From the NCBI RefSeq assembly GCF_023746615.1, contig NZ_CP082275.1, forward strand, positions 2,728,001-2,792,000: a DNA stretch of 64,000 nt, in the 5' to 3' direction. Below the pieces are notes generated by a model. It was not told the origin of the DNA. It saw only the letters and a program-made list of their open reading frames with translations, and ran no database searches. Positions within the stretch are counted from its first letter, which is position 1, and every line of letters starts with the position of its first letter. Source of the stretch: Grimontia kaedaensis. Lineage in GTDB: Bacteria; Pseudomonadota; Gammaproteobacteria; Enterobacterales; Vibrionaceae. The position numbers were made by a program, and so were the translations under genes. Of this stretch, positions 35,879 through 45,009 are shown piece after piece.

Positions 35879-36802
35879 TTAGAAATCGTAGCGCATACCA
35901 GCTTGCAGCTCGTCATCTTGACCATCAAGGCCTTCGAATTTGTAGCCTGCGTAAGCGCGGAAGTTGCCGTTGAATTTGTAAACCGCTTCAGCAGCAAAGT
36001 TGTTTGCTTCTTCGGTATTGGTGTTGTCGTACTCACCAAAGTTATATACCGCCACTAGCTTCAGCTTCTTGGTCGCTTTGTATTGTGCCGCTAATTCGTA
36101 ACCAGTGTAGTCTTGGTTGCCTTTTGAACCCGCTGTGTACAGTGCGCCCAGCGTGAGGCCGTTTTGTGAGTATTCGGCTGCCAAGTTGATTTGGTCATCA
36201 CTCTCTGTACCCGCATCTTGAGAAACATAACCCGCGCCCAGACTCACTACACCAAAACCATACAGGGCTGAGATACCGTAGCTGTCGGCGTCTTTCTCGT
36301 CGGCTGAAATGTAGTTGGCTTGAATAGACAATGCATCGAACTCGCCTGCGTATAGGAAGTTGTTCTCACGCTTATCTTTGTTACCTGAAACCAAGTCTGC
36401 CGCATCGCCACCAAAGGTTGCCATCACGTCGGTAATGTCAGTCAGCTGAACCTGCGCAGAGTCTTGCTTACCGTAAGAAAACTCGCCGGCAGACGTACCG
36501 AAACCGGCAAAGAAATAGCGGTTTTTCAGGCTGTCGCTGCCACTGAATTCTGCTTCGTATTTACCGAAACCGTAGAAGTCATCAGAGATTTCTGTTTTGC
36601 CTTTCAAGTTGAAGCGCGCGCGGGATTTGTCCTCAAAAGAGCTATTCGTATCGCTCTCGTTATTGTCAGACACGTTGAAACGCGCTTCAGCACGGCCACC
36701 GACTTTCAGGGATGTTCCTTCGCTGTCGTATACCGTCGCCGCGAAAGAAGAAGTTGAAGCCAGTGCGATAAGCATTGCAGAGGTTAACGCTGCGTTTTTC
36801 AT
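35879..36802 (-). CDS. Outer-membrane porin (Gram-negative general porin type)
   Basis: The 307-residue protein has AAGG upstream and a signal peptide ending SFAA. The mature protein starts TVYDSEGTSLKVGGRAEARF, the typical first strand, and it ends with Phe (GMRYDF), the recognition residue for the BAM machinery. Many alternating strands and acidic loops fit a trimeric 16-strand porin, although it is shorter than OmpC/OmpU. It allows diffusion of small solutes. Confidence 0.85.
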   Translation of the reverse strand: MKNAALTSAMLIALASTSSFAATVYDSEGTSLKVGGRAEARFNVSDNNESDTNSSFEDKSRARFNLKGKTEISDDFYGFGKYEAEFSGSDSLKNRYFFAGFGTSAGEFSYGKQDSAQVQLTDITDVMATFGGDAADLVSGNKDKRENNFLYAGEFDALSIQANYISADEKDADSYGISALYGFGVVSLGAGYVSQDAGTESDDQINLAAEYSQNGLTLGALYTAGSKGNQDYTGYELAAQYKATKKLKLVAVYNFGEYDNTNTEEANNFAAEAVYKFNGNFRAYAGYKFEGLDGQDDELQAGMRYDF

Positions 36803-37091
36803 TTCTTACTACCTTATTGTATTTGAGGGGCTTTCTTGCCCAATAAAGAAAAAGCGGAGGCTAAGGTAGGGCTGAAAAATGACAGTTCGGTTTCTGTCGG
36901 GTGACGTTTATGTTCCACCGGAATGACCAAATGATGACTATCGACTGACCTCTCAATACATTGAAATTTCGGGATATTAACCACACCGTAAGTTACGAGG
37001 CATATCTTTCGATTTAGGCTGTCGGAAATCTTCAAGACTCCTTTTCTACCAAAAGACAGAATGAACAAAACACCAATAAGGAGAGAGAGTG

Positions 37092-37475
37092 ATGAAATTT
37101 CGATACGCAATTATGTACGTGGAAAATGTTGAACAAACATTGGCCTTCTACGAACAAGCCTTCGGACTGGAACGCGCCTTTCTGCATGCAAGTGGCGATT
37201 ATGGCGAGCTAAACACAGGCGACACCAAACTCTCTTTTTCATCACTAGAGCTGATGACTTCGCTCGGCAAGCACCCAAGTTCTGGAAACCCGTATTCTCC
37301 CAACTTTGAAATTGCCTTTGAAACCGATAATGTAGCAGGAAACCTTGCCAATGCCCTGAAAGCAGGGGCGGAGTTGGTGCAGGATGCTGAAGAAATGCCT
37401 TGGGGACAAACCACCGCTTACGTACGCGATTTGAATGGGTATCTGGTAGAGATTTGTACGACAGTAAATAGCTAG
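37092..37475 (+). CDS. VOC-family (glyoxalase/bleomycin resistance-like) protein
   Basis: The 127-residue protein starts at ATG 37092 after AAGGAG. Two beta-alpha-beta-beta-beta units are present: FRYAIMYVENVEQTLAFYEQAFG, and the second with FEIAFETDNVAGNLANALKAGAE and YVRDLNGYLVEIC. The Glu and other metal ligands cannot be fixed with certainty. It could be a dioxygenase, isomerase or drug-binding protein. Confidence 0.82.
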   Translation: MKFRYAIMYVENVEQTLAFYEQAFGLERAFLHASGDYGELNTGDTKLSFSSLELMTSLGKHPSSGNPYSPNFEIAFETDNVAGNLANALKAGAELVQDAEEMPWGQTTAYVRDLNGYLVEICTTVNS

Positions 37476-37718
37476 CTCACGCACAAACTAGGGTTAGCGG
37501 ACTGTGGCCGCATGCCAATAACAACCTATTTGATATAGGTGCTTTCACCATGCCTCCACCAGGAAACAAACCGCTAACGCTAGCAACATCAAAACAACAC
37601 CAAATCACATCACTTAACACCATTGATAAGAAATTTTATAGACATTGATTTCGATATTTTATCTACGTATGATTCGCGCCTTATTTTGAACACTGTTTTT
37701 TATTTTATTGGAGGTCTA

Positions 37719-38957
37719 ATGAAGAAGATATTATTCGCATCAGCAGCAGTGAGTTTAGTTGGCTGTGGCGGTGATGAATCTTCAGGTCAGCAAACCGTTC
37801 AAATACCAAGCATCCCGCAAATGTCTGTCGCACCAGCCTCGGGCAGTGTAGCGAACACTGAACCTTCTCCCATCAGCTATATCGGCCTAAAAGCAACGTC
37901 ATCTAATACAGGGTTCTTCAAAGCAGATAACCGGGGAGACTGTCAGGCATACATGCATCTGGACAACATCACTAATGGCGGCTGGGTGGATGAAAGTGAG
38001 GACCAATACAGAGCACATTTGCCTCAATATCTGTTGAATACCTATAAAGACTTTCCCGGCGTCGCCAGCGCAAGAGTAGCGGGTAAAGTTGAAACGTCAA
38101 ATGTAGCAGCGAAAGACTGGATTGCTAATTTCTACTATGCATCAAATTTTTACGATTGCGATACTCGCAATCATGCCCATTTTGACTCGGTAGAAACTGA
38201 CAGCAATGGCATCGTCAACCTACGTGATGCTTGGTCTGTTGTGCAGCAAAAGGACGGCCGTCTGGATAGAACGACCTATGTCGGTTGGCTGAAGGATAAA
38301 AATAGCAATGAGACGACAGGCATGTCTCACTCGTTCTCACAAGATGATGCTGGGAAGTACAACCACAAGCTAAGAAGCCTTGCGACTGGAGATAGTAAAA
38401 CTGTCGACCTTATCCGTGATTTCACGTTTGGTAACCAATCATACGAAAGCTTGATTAAAACCTATTTTGCCAACATTAGAAATGGTTCGGGTGCGTGGTA
38501 TCAAATTGTAGGCGGAACTCGCGTTGGCGAGTACAAACTGAGTGCAGCTTCCAGCACTAAAGCTTACTTTGCCGTCAACATGGTCTCTGCTTTCTTTGAA
38601 GGTATAGGTACCAAAGTCAGTTGGTGTACGGTAGGCGCAAAAGGTCAATCTCCTCTCACTCCGCAAACCTTTAACGACCTTCGAACTAGTGGTGATCTTG
38701 AACAAGCAGGTGCTTATTGCGATCCCTTGGATGACACCAATAACGAGTCCAGATATTACGATGCCGCAGGTAAAACAGTCAGCGACCAAACTACTATTGG
38801 CCTGTTAGATGCCAATACAGACACGATCAAAAGCCAGTTAGAACAGTTTACGGACAACTCAACGCTTTATAATAGTTACTCTCAGGAGGAATACTTCAAA
38901 AGTCAGGAACTCTCCCATGAGATCAATAAATTGCAAGCCGATTTACGTTTGAGATAG
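37719..38957 (+). CDS. Lipoprotein of unknown function
   Basis: The 412-residue protein starts at ATG 37719, with GGAGG upstream. The lipobox is LVGC (Cys16), followed by GGDESS. The body has no family I recognise. Scattered Cys, Trp and Tyr (NRGDCQAYMHLDN, NFYDCDTRNHAHF, WCTVGAKGQ) fit an exported, folded protein. A helical C-terminus (residues 370-412) ends it. Long low-GC upstream DNA suggests an accessory gene. Confidence 0.62.
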   Translation: MKKILFASAAVSLVGCGGDESSGQQTVQIPSIPQMSVAPASGSVANTEPSPISYIGLKATSSNTGFFKADNRGDCQAYMHLDNITNGGWVDESEDQYRAHLPQYLLNTYKDFPGVASARVAGKVETSNVAAKDWIANFYYASNFYDCDTRNHAHFDSVETDSNGIVNLRDAWSVVQQKDGRLDRTTYVGWLKDKNSNETTGMSHSFSQDDAGKYNHKLRSLATGDSKTVDLIRDFTFGNQSYESLIKTYFANIRNGSGAWYQIVGGTRVGEYKLSAASSTKAYFAVNMVSAFFEGIGTKVSWCTVGAKGQSPLTPQTFNDLRTSGDLEQAGAYCDPLDDTNNESRYYDAAGKTVSDQTTIGLLDANTDTIKSQLEQFTDNSTLYNSYSQEEYFKSQELSHEINKLQADLRLR

Positions 38958-38990
38958 TAGCTCGTACCCAAGTGAGATAAGACATAGAAC

Positions 38991-39629
38991 TTAGACCACT
39001 TGGGTGTCATAACCTGGCATGTAAAGCTGTACGGTAAGATCTTTTCTGACTAGCAGCTCACTGGGCGTCACGCCGAACCAGCGTTTAATTTCGCGGCTGA
39101 AGTGCGCCTGATCGGCGTAGCCAAATTCAAAGGCAGTATCAATCAAGGGTGCACCCTCGGCAATGGCACGGGCACTTTGTCTTACCCTTGCCAATTGCTG
39201 CCAGAATAGAGGTGATTTACCGCTATGTTTGAGAAGGTGCCTTTGCAAGGTTCGCTCACTGACACCAAGCGAACGCGCAATATCAGCCACAGAGCCCACC
39301 CGCTCGCCTAGGCTGAAAAGCGCTTCATCGACATTGCTAAAGCGACGTGAAAAGGCAGCAATCTTATCGAAAAGATCATGGCTGTCTTTTCCAATGGCGG
39401 CCATTAACTGGCTTTCGTCCACACATGTTCCCGGTGCTAAGCGATAACCAGTCATTTTTGCGTTTGGCCCTATATCAACGGCAATAGTGGCATCAAACAG
39501 CGGGGAGACATGCACCTGCTGCACACCCTCGGTTTCTGTCACAATCACATCACGGCAGCCGTCAGGCACCACATAGGCAGTCCCTTTTTCTGTCGGATTA
39601 GATGTCCAGATATCGATGATGGTTTCCAT
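38991..39629 (-). CDS. AraC-family transcriptional regulator
   Basis: The 212-residue protein starts after GGGGAG. The N-terminal domain contains VPDGCRDVIV, seen in a subgroup of AraC regulators with a short sensor. The C-terminal double helix-turn-helix runs from about 110 (VADIARSLGVSERTLQRHL and FEFGYADQAHFSREIKRWFG). It follows mdlB by 33 bases, so it may be cotranscribed with the exporter. Targets are unknown. Confidence 0.82.
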   Translation of the reverse strand: METIIDIWTSNPTEKGTAYVVPDGCRDVIVTETEGVQQVHVSPLFDATIAVDIGPNAKMTGYRLAPGTCVDESQLMAAIGKDSHDLFDKIAAFSRRFSNVDEALFSLGERVGSVADIARSLGVSERTLQRHLLKHSGKSPLFWQQLARVRQSARAIAEGAPLIDTAFEFGYADQAHFSREIKRWFGVTPSELLVRKDLTVQLYMPGYDTQVV

Positions 39630-39662
39630 ACTCTCCCCGCCCGGTGTTGAAAAGCCTTTAGC

Positions 39663-41450
39663 TTAGGCGACTCCTTCCTGCGTTTCTGTCTCACCAGAGG
39701 CAATTTGCTCCAGCTCTTCCAGATGTGCTCGGGTTTGTTGTAGCTCGTACATCTGCCAGTAACGACCTTTGTTCGCCAAAAGCTGCTGATGGTTACCCTG
39801 CTCTTCCACGTGACCACGATGCAGCACCAGAATGTTGTCGGCATCGGCAATGGTCGAAAGACGGTGCGCGATCACCACAATCGTCATGGTATTTCGCAGT
39901 GCTGCCAGTGCTTGCTGCACACGCTCTTCGGTGCCGGAGTCGATGTTGGCGGTCGCTTCATCCAGAATCAGGATGCGCGGCTTATCCACCAGCACACGCG
40001 CCAGCGCCAGAAGCTGCTTCTGACCCGCGGAAAGCGTAATGTCACCAGTACCAATGGCGGTATCTAACTCTGACGGCAAGTGCTTCACGTAGTCCGCCAT
40101 ATCGACCTGTTCCAACGCCTGCCAAATCGCTTCATCTGAAATATCGCGGCCAAGGCTCACGTTGGCGCGGAAGGTATCAGATAGCACGTGCGGGTCTTGC
40201 TGAACCATGGCAATACCAGAACGGAGCGCGTTTTGGGTCAGGGTCGACAGCTCTCTGCCACCCAACTTCAGCGTGCCTTTTTGTACCGGATAAAAGCCCA
40301 TCAGCAAGGAAGCGAGCGTACTCTTACCGCTGCCAGTATGTCCTACCAGAGCCAGGAAGCCGCCCTCTTTAACCGAGACATTCACATCGGTCAGCACCTG
40401 CGTTTTACTGTCATAGCTGAAGTTCAGCCCTTCAATATCGATGGTGCCGGATTCAATGGCGCGGTCATCGTCACCATAAACATATTGTTTGGCATCCATA
40501 AGCTCGAACAGACGCTCGCCCGCCATGATCGCCTGTTGCAGCAAAGACAAGCGCTGCATCAGTTCTATCAATGGCTCAGTGACACGGCCGAGGTAACTGA
40601 TAAAGGCGTAAAGCACACCCACACCAATCAACTCATTGCCGTGCCAACCGAATAGCGCAGCCAAAGAGATCAGTGCCACACCGGACATCAAATCGATCAG
40701 CGGGCGAAGATAAATGCCGTTGATTTTCACGATGCGCACTTCGGTGTTGAAGTGTTGCTCGGTTAAATCTGCAAAGCGCTCTGAGAAACGCTGCTCCTGT
40801 CCCATCAACTGAATTAGACTCATCCCCTGAATCGACTCACTCATCACACTGTTAATGTCGGTCAGCAAGTCTCGCGAGTCGCGATAAGCGGGTGACGAGC
40901 GGCGTTGGTAGTAATACATTACCAAAACCACAGAAGGGATAAGAATCGCTACTACAACCGTGAGTGTCGGGCTCAATAAGTACATGGCCGTCAGCATGGC
41001 GATGATCAGCGCTGTCGCTTGCAGGAAACTCGCGACCACTTGCACGTAAAGCTCTTTCAGCGATTCGGTATCGTTGGTGACGCGCGAGACCAATTTACCT
41101 GCTGGTACATAGTCAAACGCCGACAAAGGCTGGTTGATGATGCTGGCATACACACGTTTGCGAATAGTTTGGACGATTTCAATCGCGATTCGGCTGAACC
41201 GGATCCCATAGGCATAGTGCAACAGACCTGAGAGTACCGTGACCGCAATGTAGGCCAAGGCCAGCCCCCATAGAACATTTGGTGGATAGTAATCCTGAGC
41301 GACATAGTCATCGAGGAAAATTCGAATTAACCACGGGCCGCTGACATCGGCTACCACCGCAAACAGCAGGAAGATAGCCGCCACCGCGAAGCCTGCTTTG
41401 TCATTAAGCAGGTAACTCAGAAGGCGTTTTAAGGTTCCACGTTTACTCAT
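39663..41450 (-). CDS. mdlB: ABC exporter half-transporter MdlB
   Basis: The 595-residue protein has a six-span ABC exporter domain (1-310), then an ATPase with Walker A GHTGSGKS, signature LSAGQKQLL, Walker B ILILDEATANID and switch His IAHRLS. It overlaps mdlA by 4 bases (ATGA) and has GGAGG upstream. The signature has Ala in place of the usual Gly, as in E. coli MdlB. It pairs with MdlA as a heterodimeric exporter. Substrate unknown; in E. coli mdlAB lie beside the cysteine-sensing gene decR. Confidence 0.9.
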   Translation of the reverse strand: MSKRGTLKRLLSYLLNDKAGFAVAAIFLLFAVVADVSGPWLIRIFLDDYVAQDYYPPNVLWGLALAYIAVTVLSGLLHYAYGIRFSRIAIEIVQTIRKRVYASIINQPLSAFDYVPAGKLVSRVTNDTESLKELYVQVVASFLQATALIIAMLTAMYLLSPTLTVVVAILIPSVVLVMYYYQRRSSPAYRDSRDLLTDINSVMSESIQGMSLIQLMGQEQRFSERFADLTEQHFNTEVRIVKINGIYLRPLIDLMSGVALISLAALFGWHGNELIGVGVLYAFISYLGRVTEPLIELMQRLSLLQQAIMAGERLFELMDAKQYVYGDDDRAIESGTIDIEGLNFSYDSKTQVLTDVNVSVKEGGFLALVGHTGSGKSTLASLLMGFYPVQKGTLKLGGRELSTLTQNALRSGIAMVQQDPHVLSDTFRANVSLGRDISDEAIWQALEQVDMADYVKHLPSELDTAIGTGDITLSAGQKQLLALARVLVDKPRILILDEATANIDSGTEERVQQALAALRNTMTIVVIAHRLSTIADADNILVLHRGHVEEQGNHQQLLANKGRYWQMYELQQTRAHLEELEQIASGETETQEGVA

Positions 41451-43192
41451 AGCGCCTCCTCCAGTGCTTGTTCGAGTTGCTGATAACGCTGCATTTCGGC
41501 ATACCAGCCGTTGGCATTCACCAAGGCTTTGTGCGTGCCACGCTCTTCAATATGCCCTTTTTGCAACACGATGATTTCATCGGCCGATTCCAACGCCGAC
41601 AAACGATGTGCAATCACTACGGTGGTCTGGTGCTGTGCGCGGTCGTGAAGATTTTTCAGGATGTGGTGCTCAGTGCGGCCATCCACCGCTGATAGGGCAT
41701 CGTCCATTACCAAAATTTCCGCATCCAGCAGCAAAGCACGGGCAATGGAAATCCGCTGTTTTTGACCACCGGAAAGCGTAATACCCTTTTCTCCCACCAG
41801 CGTTTCGTAGCCTTCCGGGAACTGCATGATGTCTTCATCAATACACGCAAGCTTCGCCGCTTCACGGATTTCTTCGCGTGTTGCGTCCGGCTTACCCAGC
41901 GCAATGTTGTCGGCAATGCTGCGAGAGAACAAAAACGGAGCCTGAGTAACAACCGCAAGCTTGCCGCGCCACTCGCCCAGCTTGAAATCGCGAAGGTCTG
42001 TACCGCCATAGCTGACGCGACCCTGAACAGGATCTTCCAAACGCAGCATCAAAGACAAAATGGTGGTTTTACCGCTGCCCACTGGCCCCGCCACACCCAG
42101 CATTCTTCCGGGTGCCAATTCAACATTCACATCGCGAAGCGCTGGAATGTCATGTCCGCGCCAAGTGAACTGATCAATCGCGATAGAAAGGGTTTCACGT
42201 TCTGCTGGTAAGGCTTTATCGCCGTCTACCAAATCCGGCTTTTCTTCCAGCAACTCTTTAATACGTTTCCACGCAGCCGAACCACGTTCGATGATGTTGA
42301 ATAACCAGGCAACCGCCAGCATCGGCCAGATCATCAAGCCTTGATAAAGGGTAAATGCGGTCAGCTCGCCCAAGGTTAAGGTGCCATTTGCCACCATGTA
42401 ACCACCACCTGCAATCGAGCAGAAAAACGAGGTACCAATGGTCAGGAAGATCACTGGGTCAAACATGGCATCGACTTTTGCTACGGCCATGTTCTTTTCG
42501 CCCGTGTCATCCGCCACCGCATTAAAGCGGTCAACCTGCTGAGACTCCAAACCAAACGCGCGGATCATCCGAATGCCATTGAGCGACGATTGGGTTTCTT
42601 CCGAGAGCGATGAAAATGCCGCCTGTGAAGCGCTGAATCTATGATGGAGCTGTTTACCGAAGCGGTTCACCATAATCGCCATCACTGGCATGGGTGCCAG
42701 CGCCAACAGGGTCAGTTCCCAGCTGATGGTGGTGGTCATGACAATCAGCACCGCAACCCCCATGATCAACGAGTCTGCCAGCGTCAATACGCCCTCACCC
42801 GCCGTCATCACAACAGCCTTCACATCATTGGTGGAGCGCGCCATCAAATCGCCCGTGCGGTAACGCTCAAAAAAACGTGGCGCATGGCGGGTAAAGTGCT
42901 GATAAAGCTTGTCACGAAGTACGGTGCCGAGCTGCGCCGCAGCGCCAAACAGCCATACGCGCCAGACAACGCGCATGAAATACACCACGATCCAGAGCGC
43001 AACAATCGCCCCAAGCGCGATAAACATTTGGTTTTTGCTGATATCGCCTGCCATGACACCGTCCACCAGCCAACCAATGGCTTTCGGCGGGATCAGTTCA
43101 AAACCGGCGACGAAAAATAAGAGTACAATGGCGCCGACATAGCGTTTCCACGCCATTCGGAAAAACCACCCGAGTTCCAAAAATATGCGCAT
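41447..43192 (-). CDS. mdlA: ABC exporter half-transporter MdlA
   Basis: The 581-residue protein has an N-terminal membrane domain with ERYRTGDLMARSTNDVKAV, then an ATPase with Walker A GPVGSGKT, signature LSGGQKQR, Walker B ILVMDDALSAVD and IAHRLS. An Asp (DDA) stands where the catalytic Glu is usual, so this half probably has the inactive site of the heterodimer. GGAGG precedes the ATG. First gene of the pair, 87 bases after decR. Confidence 0.9.
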   Translation of the reverse strand: MRIFLELGWFFRMAWKRYVGAIVLLFFVAGFELIPPKAIGWLVDGVMAGDISKNQMFIALGAIVALWIVVYFMRVVWRVWLFGAAAQLGTVLRDKLYQHFTRHAPRFFERYRTGDLMARSTNDVKAVVMTAGEGVLTLADSLIMGVAVLIVMTTTISWELTLLALAPMPVMAIMVNRFGKQLHHRFSASQAAFSSLSEETQSSLNGIRMIRAFGLESQQVDRFNAVADDTGEKNMAVAKVDAMFDPVIFLTIGTSFFCSIAGGGYMVANGTLTLGELTAFTLYQGLMIWPMLAVAWLFNIIERGSAAWKRIKELLEEKPDLVDGDKALPAERETLSIAIDQFTWRGHDIPALRDVNVELAPGRMLGVAGPVGSGKTTILSLMLRLEDPVQGRVSYGGTDLRDFKLGEWRGKLAVVTQAPFLFSRSIADNIALGKPDATREEIREAAKLACIDEDIMQFPEGYETLVGEKGITLSGGQKQRISIARALLLDAEILVMDDALSAVDGRTEHHILKNLHDRAQHQTTVVIAHRLSALESADEIIVLQKGHIEERGTHKALVNANGWYAEMQRYQQLEQALEEAL

Positions 43193-43279
43193 TCATCCTC
43201 CCCTGCGCGAGCCAACTTACTTTTCAGGCCTCTGACTTGCCTGACTTTTATTGCTCAAGCTTTTGTTTGCTGAGTCTTT

Positions 43280-43744
43280 TTAGAGCGGTAACGCGGTAGT
43301 GTATTTCAAAGGCTCCATCGCGAACGTTGACGTGACGTTGGTCAGGCCATCAATACTGTTAACCAGCTTTTTATAGAAGCGGTCAAATGCCGCCATGTCT
43401 GCCACTTGCACCTTTAACATGTAGTCGTATTCTCCTGCCATGCGATAGCATTCCATCACTTCAGCGAAGGGGGTAATGACATCCACAAACTTGCGGTACC
43501 AGGTTTCAGAGTGGTTTGAGGTTTTAATTTGGACAAAGGCGGTGAACGAGAGCCCCAACGCTTCAGGGTCTAAAAGGGCGACACGCTTTTGCAAGATGCC
43601 ACTTTCTTCAAGACGTTTGAGACGTTTCCAACAAGGCGTGGTTGTGAGGTTTACCCGTTCGGCAAGATCTGACAGTGACAGCGATGCGTCACGCTGCAAG
43701 CAATCTAACAATTGGCGATCTACATTATCCAGTGAAATTGTCAT
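43280..43744 (-). CDS. decR: Lrp/AsnC-family cysteine-responsive regulator DecR (YbaO)
   Basis: The 154-residue protein has an N-terminal HTH (LSLSDLAERVNLTTTPCWKRLKRLEESGIL) and a C-terminal RAM ligand domain. It matches YbaO/DecR, which senses L-cysteine and activates cysteine-degrading genes. Its place upstream of mdlAB is as in E. coli. The divergent neighbour is a cysteine desulfhydrase, the expected target. The ribosome site is weak, and half of an inverted repeat lies directly before the start, suggesting autoregulation. Confidence 0.88.
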   Translation of the reverse strand: MTISLDNVDRQLLDCLQRDASLSLSDLAERVNLTTTPCWKRLKRLEESGILQKRVALLDPEALGLSFTAFVQIKTSNHSETWYRKFVDVITPFAEVMECYRMAGEYDYMLKVQVADMAAFDRFYKKLVNSIDGLTNVTSTFAMEPLKYTTALPL

Positions 43745-43749
43745 AACTG

Positions 43750-43878
43750 TTTTACCATTTCCGAAATTACAGGCGAAAAATTCTCCCTTACTGTGATTAA
43801 AAGAAAAATTTTACTTTTAGGCAACAATGATAGAATGTTTTTCTCTAACGAGCGATATTTAGACGAGAAATGGTAAAA
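43750..43878. promoter_or_regulatory. Paired inverted repeats in decR-cdsH region
   Basis: TTTTACCATTTC (43750-43761) and GAAATGGTAAAA (43867-43878) are perfect inverses 105 bases apart, one near each gene start. The left one overlaps the palindrome ATTTCCGAAAT. They are candidate DecR operators, which could be bridged by an Lrp-type octamer. Confidence 0.55.
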
Positions 43879-43938
43879 ATTTACTTCATAAGAGAGATTA
43901 TATTATTGGTATAACCTTGATTATTATGAAGTAAGCCA

Positions 43939-45009
43939 ATGATGACTGAAGTAAACGCTCCTGCTAATTCCTCACAATGGGTTTGCGACGCAATTCGTAA
44001 AATCGAAGCGGATTTCCAGCGCTCAGCGGATACCCACCTGATCAAACTGGATCTGCCGTATTTCCCAGAGATCGATATCTACCTGAAAGATGAAAGCACC
44101 CATCCAACGGGTAGCTTGAAACACCGTCTTGCACGTTCCCTTTTCCTTTACGCACTGTGTAATGGCTGGATCAAAGAAGACACCACTATCATCGAGTCAT
44201 CTTCCGGCAGTACGGCAATTTCTGAGGCTTACTTCGCTCGCTTACTTGGCCTTCGTTTTATCGCTGTTGTGCCGCGTACCACGGCGAAAAAGAAAATCGA
44301 ACAAATACAGTTCTATGGCGGCGAAGCCCACTTTGTTGATCGCTCTGACGAAATTTACGCAGAATCACGCCGCCTTGCGCAGGAACTGAATGGCCATTAT
44401 ATGGACCAATTCACCTACGCTGAGCGTGCCACCGACTGGCGCAGCAACAACAACATCGCCAACAGCATTTTCAGTCAGATGAAGTACGAGCGTTACCCTG
44501 TGCCAAACTGGATTGTGATGAGCCCTGGTACCGGCGGTACTTCCGCCACCATCGGCCGTTTCATCCGCTACCGTTGCCAGCATACGCAATTGATGGCGGT
44601 TGACCCAGAAAACTCGGTTTTCCATGATTTCTACAAAACCGGTGACCAGTCACTCACTTTGGATCGCGGCGGAAAAATCGAGGGCATCGGCCGCCCTCGC
44701 GTTGAGCCAAGCTTTATCCCAGGCGTGATTGACCGTATGGAAACCATCAAAGACGTAGACAGTGTCGGCACGGTCCACTGGTTGGAAAACATCCTCGGTC
44801 GAAAAGCAGGTGCATCAACAGGCACCAACTTATATGGCGTATTGATGCTGGCAGAAGAGATGCAATCACGCGGCGAAACAGGTTCTATTGTCACCCTGCT
44901 TTGCGACAGCGGCGAACGTTACTTAGATACCTATTTCAATGAAGAGTGGGTGGACGCGAACATTGGTGATATCGCGCCGACGCTGGAATACCTGAAGAAG
45001 TTTGGTTAA
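43939..45009 (+). CDS. cdsH: PLP-dependent L-cysteine desulfhydrase (CdsH-like)
   Basis: The 356-residue fold-type II PLP enzyme has the cofactor lysine in PTGSLKHRLA, an Asn/Ser loop ESSSGSTAIS and a phosphate-binding loop SPGTGGTSAT. It resembles cysteine synthase but belongs to the group of Salmonella CdsH, which degrades L-cysteine to pyruvate, ammonia and sulfide. Divergent from decR, it is likely induced by cysteine. Its stop overlaps by 3 bases with the stop of the convergent DUF4157 gene, and it has no terminator of its own. A decayed copy of its 3' end lies at 46387. Confidence 0.87.
   Translation: MMTEVNAPANSSQWVCDAIRKIEADFQRSADTHLIKLDLPYFPEIDIYLKDESTHPTGSLKHRLARSLFLYALCNGWIKEDTTIIESSSGSTAISEAYFARLLGLRFIAVVPRTTAKKKIEQIQFYGGEAHFVDRSDEIYAESRRLAQELNGHYMDQFTYAERATDWRSNNNIANSIFSQMKYERYPVPNWIVMSPGTGGTSATIGRFIRYRCQHTQLMAVDPENSVFHDFYKTGDQSLTLDRGGKIEGIGRPRVEPSFIPGVIDRMETIKDVDSVGTVHWLENILGRKAGASTGTNLYGVLMLAEEMQSRGETGSIVTLLCDSGERYLDTYFNEEWVDANIGDIAPTLEYLKKFG

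Noticed and set aside
39725..43142. Several long frames on the plus strand across mdlA and mdlB
   Set aside because: They are antisense shadows of two well-supported ABC exporter genes.
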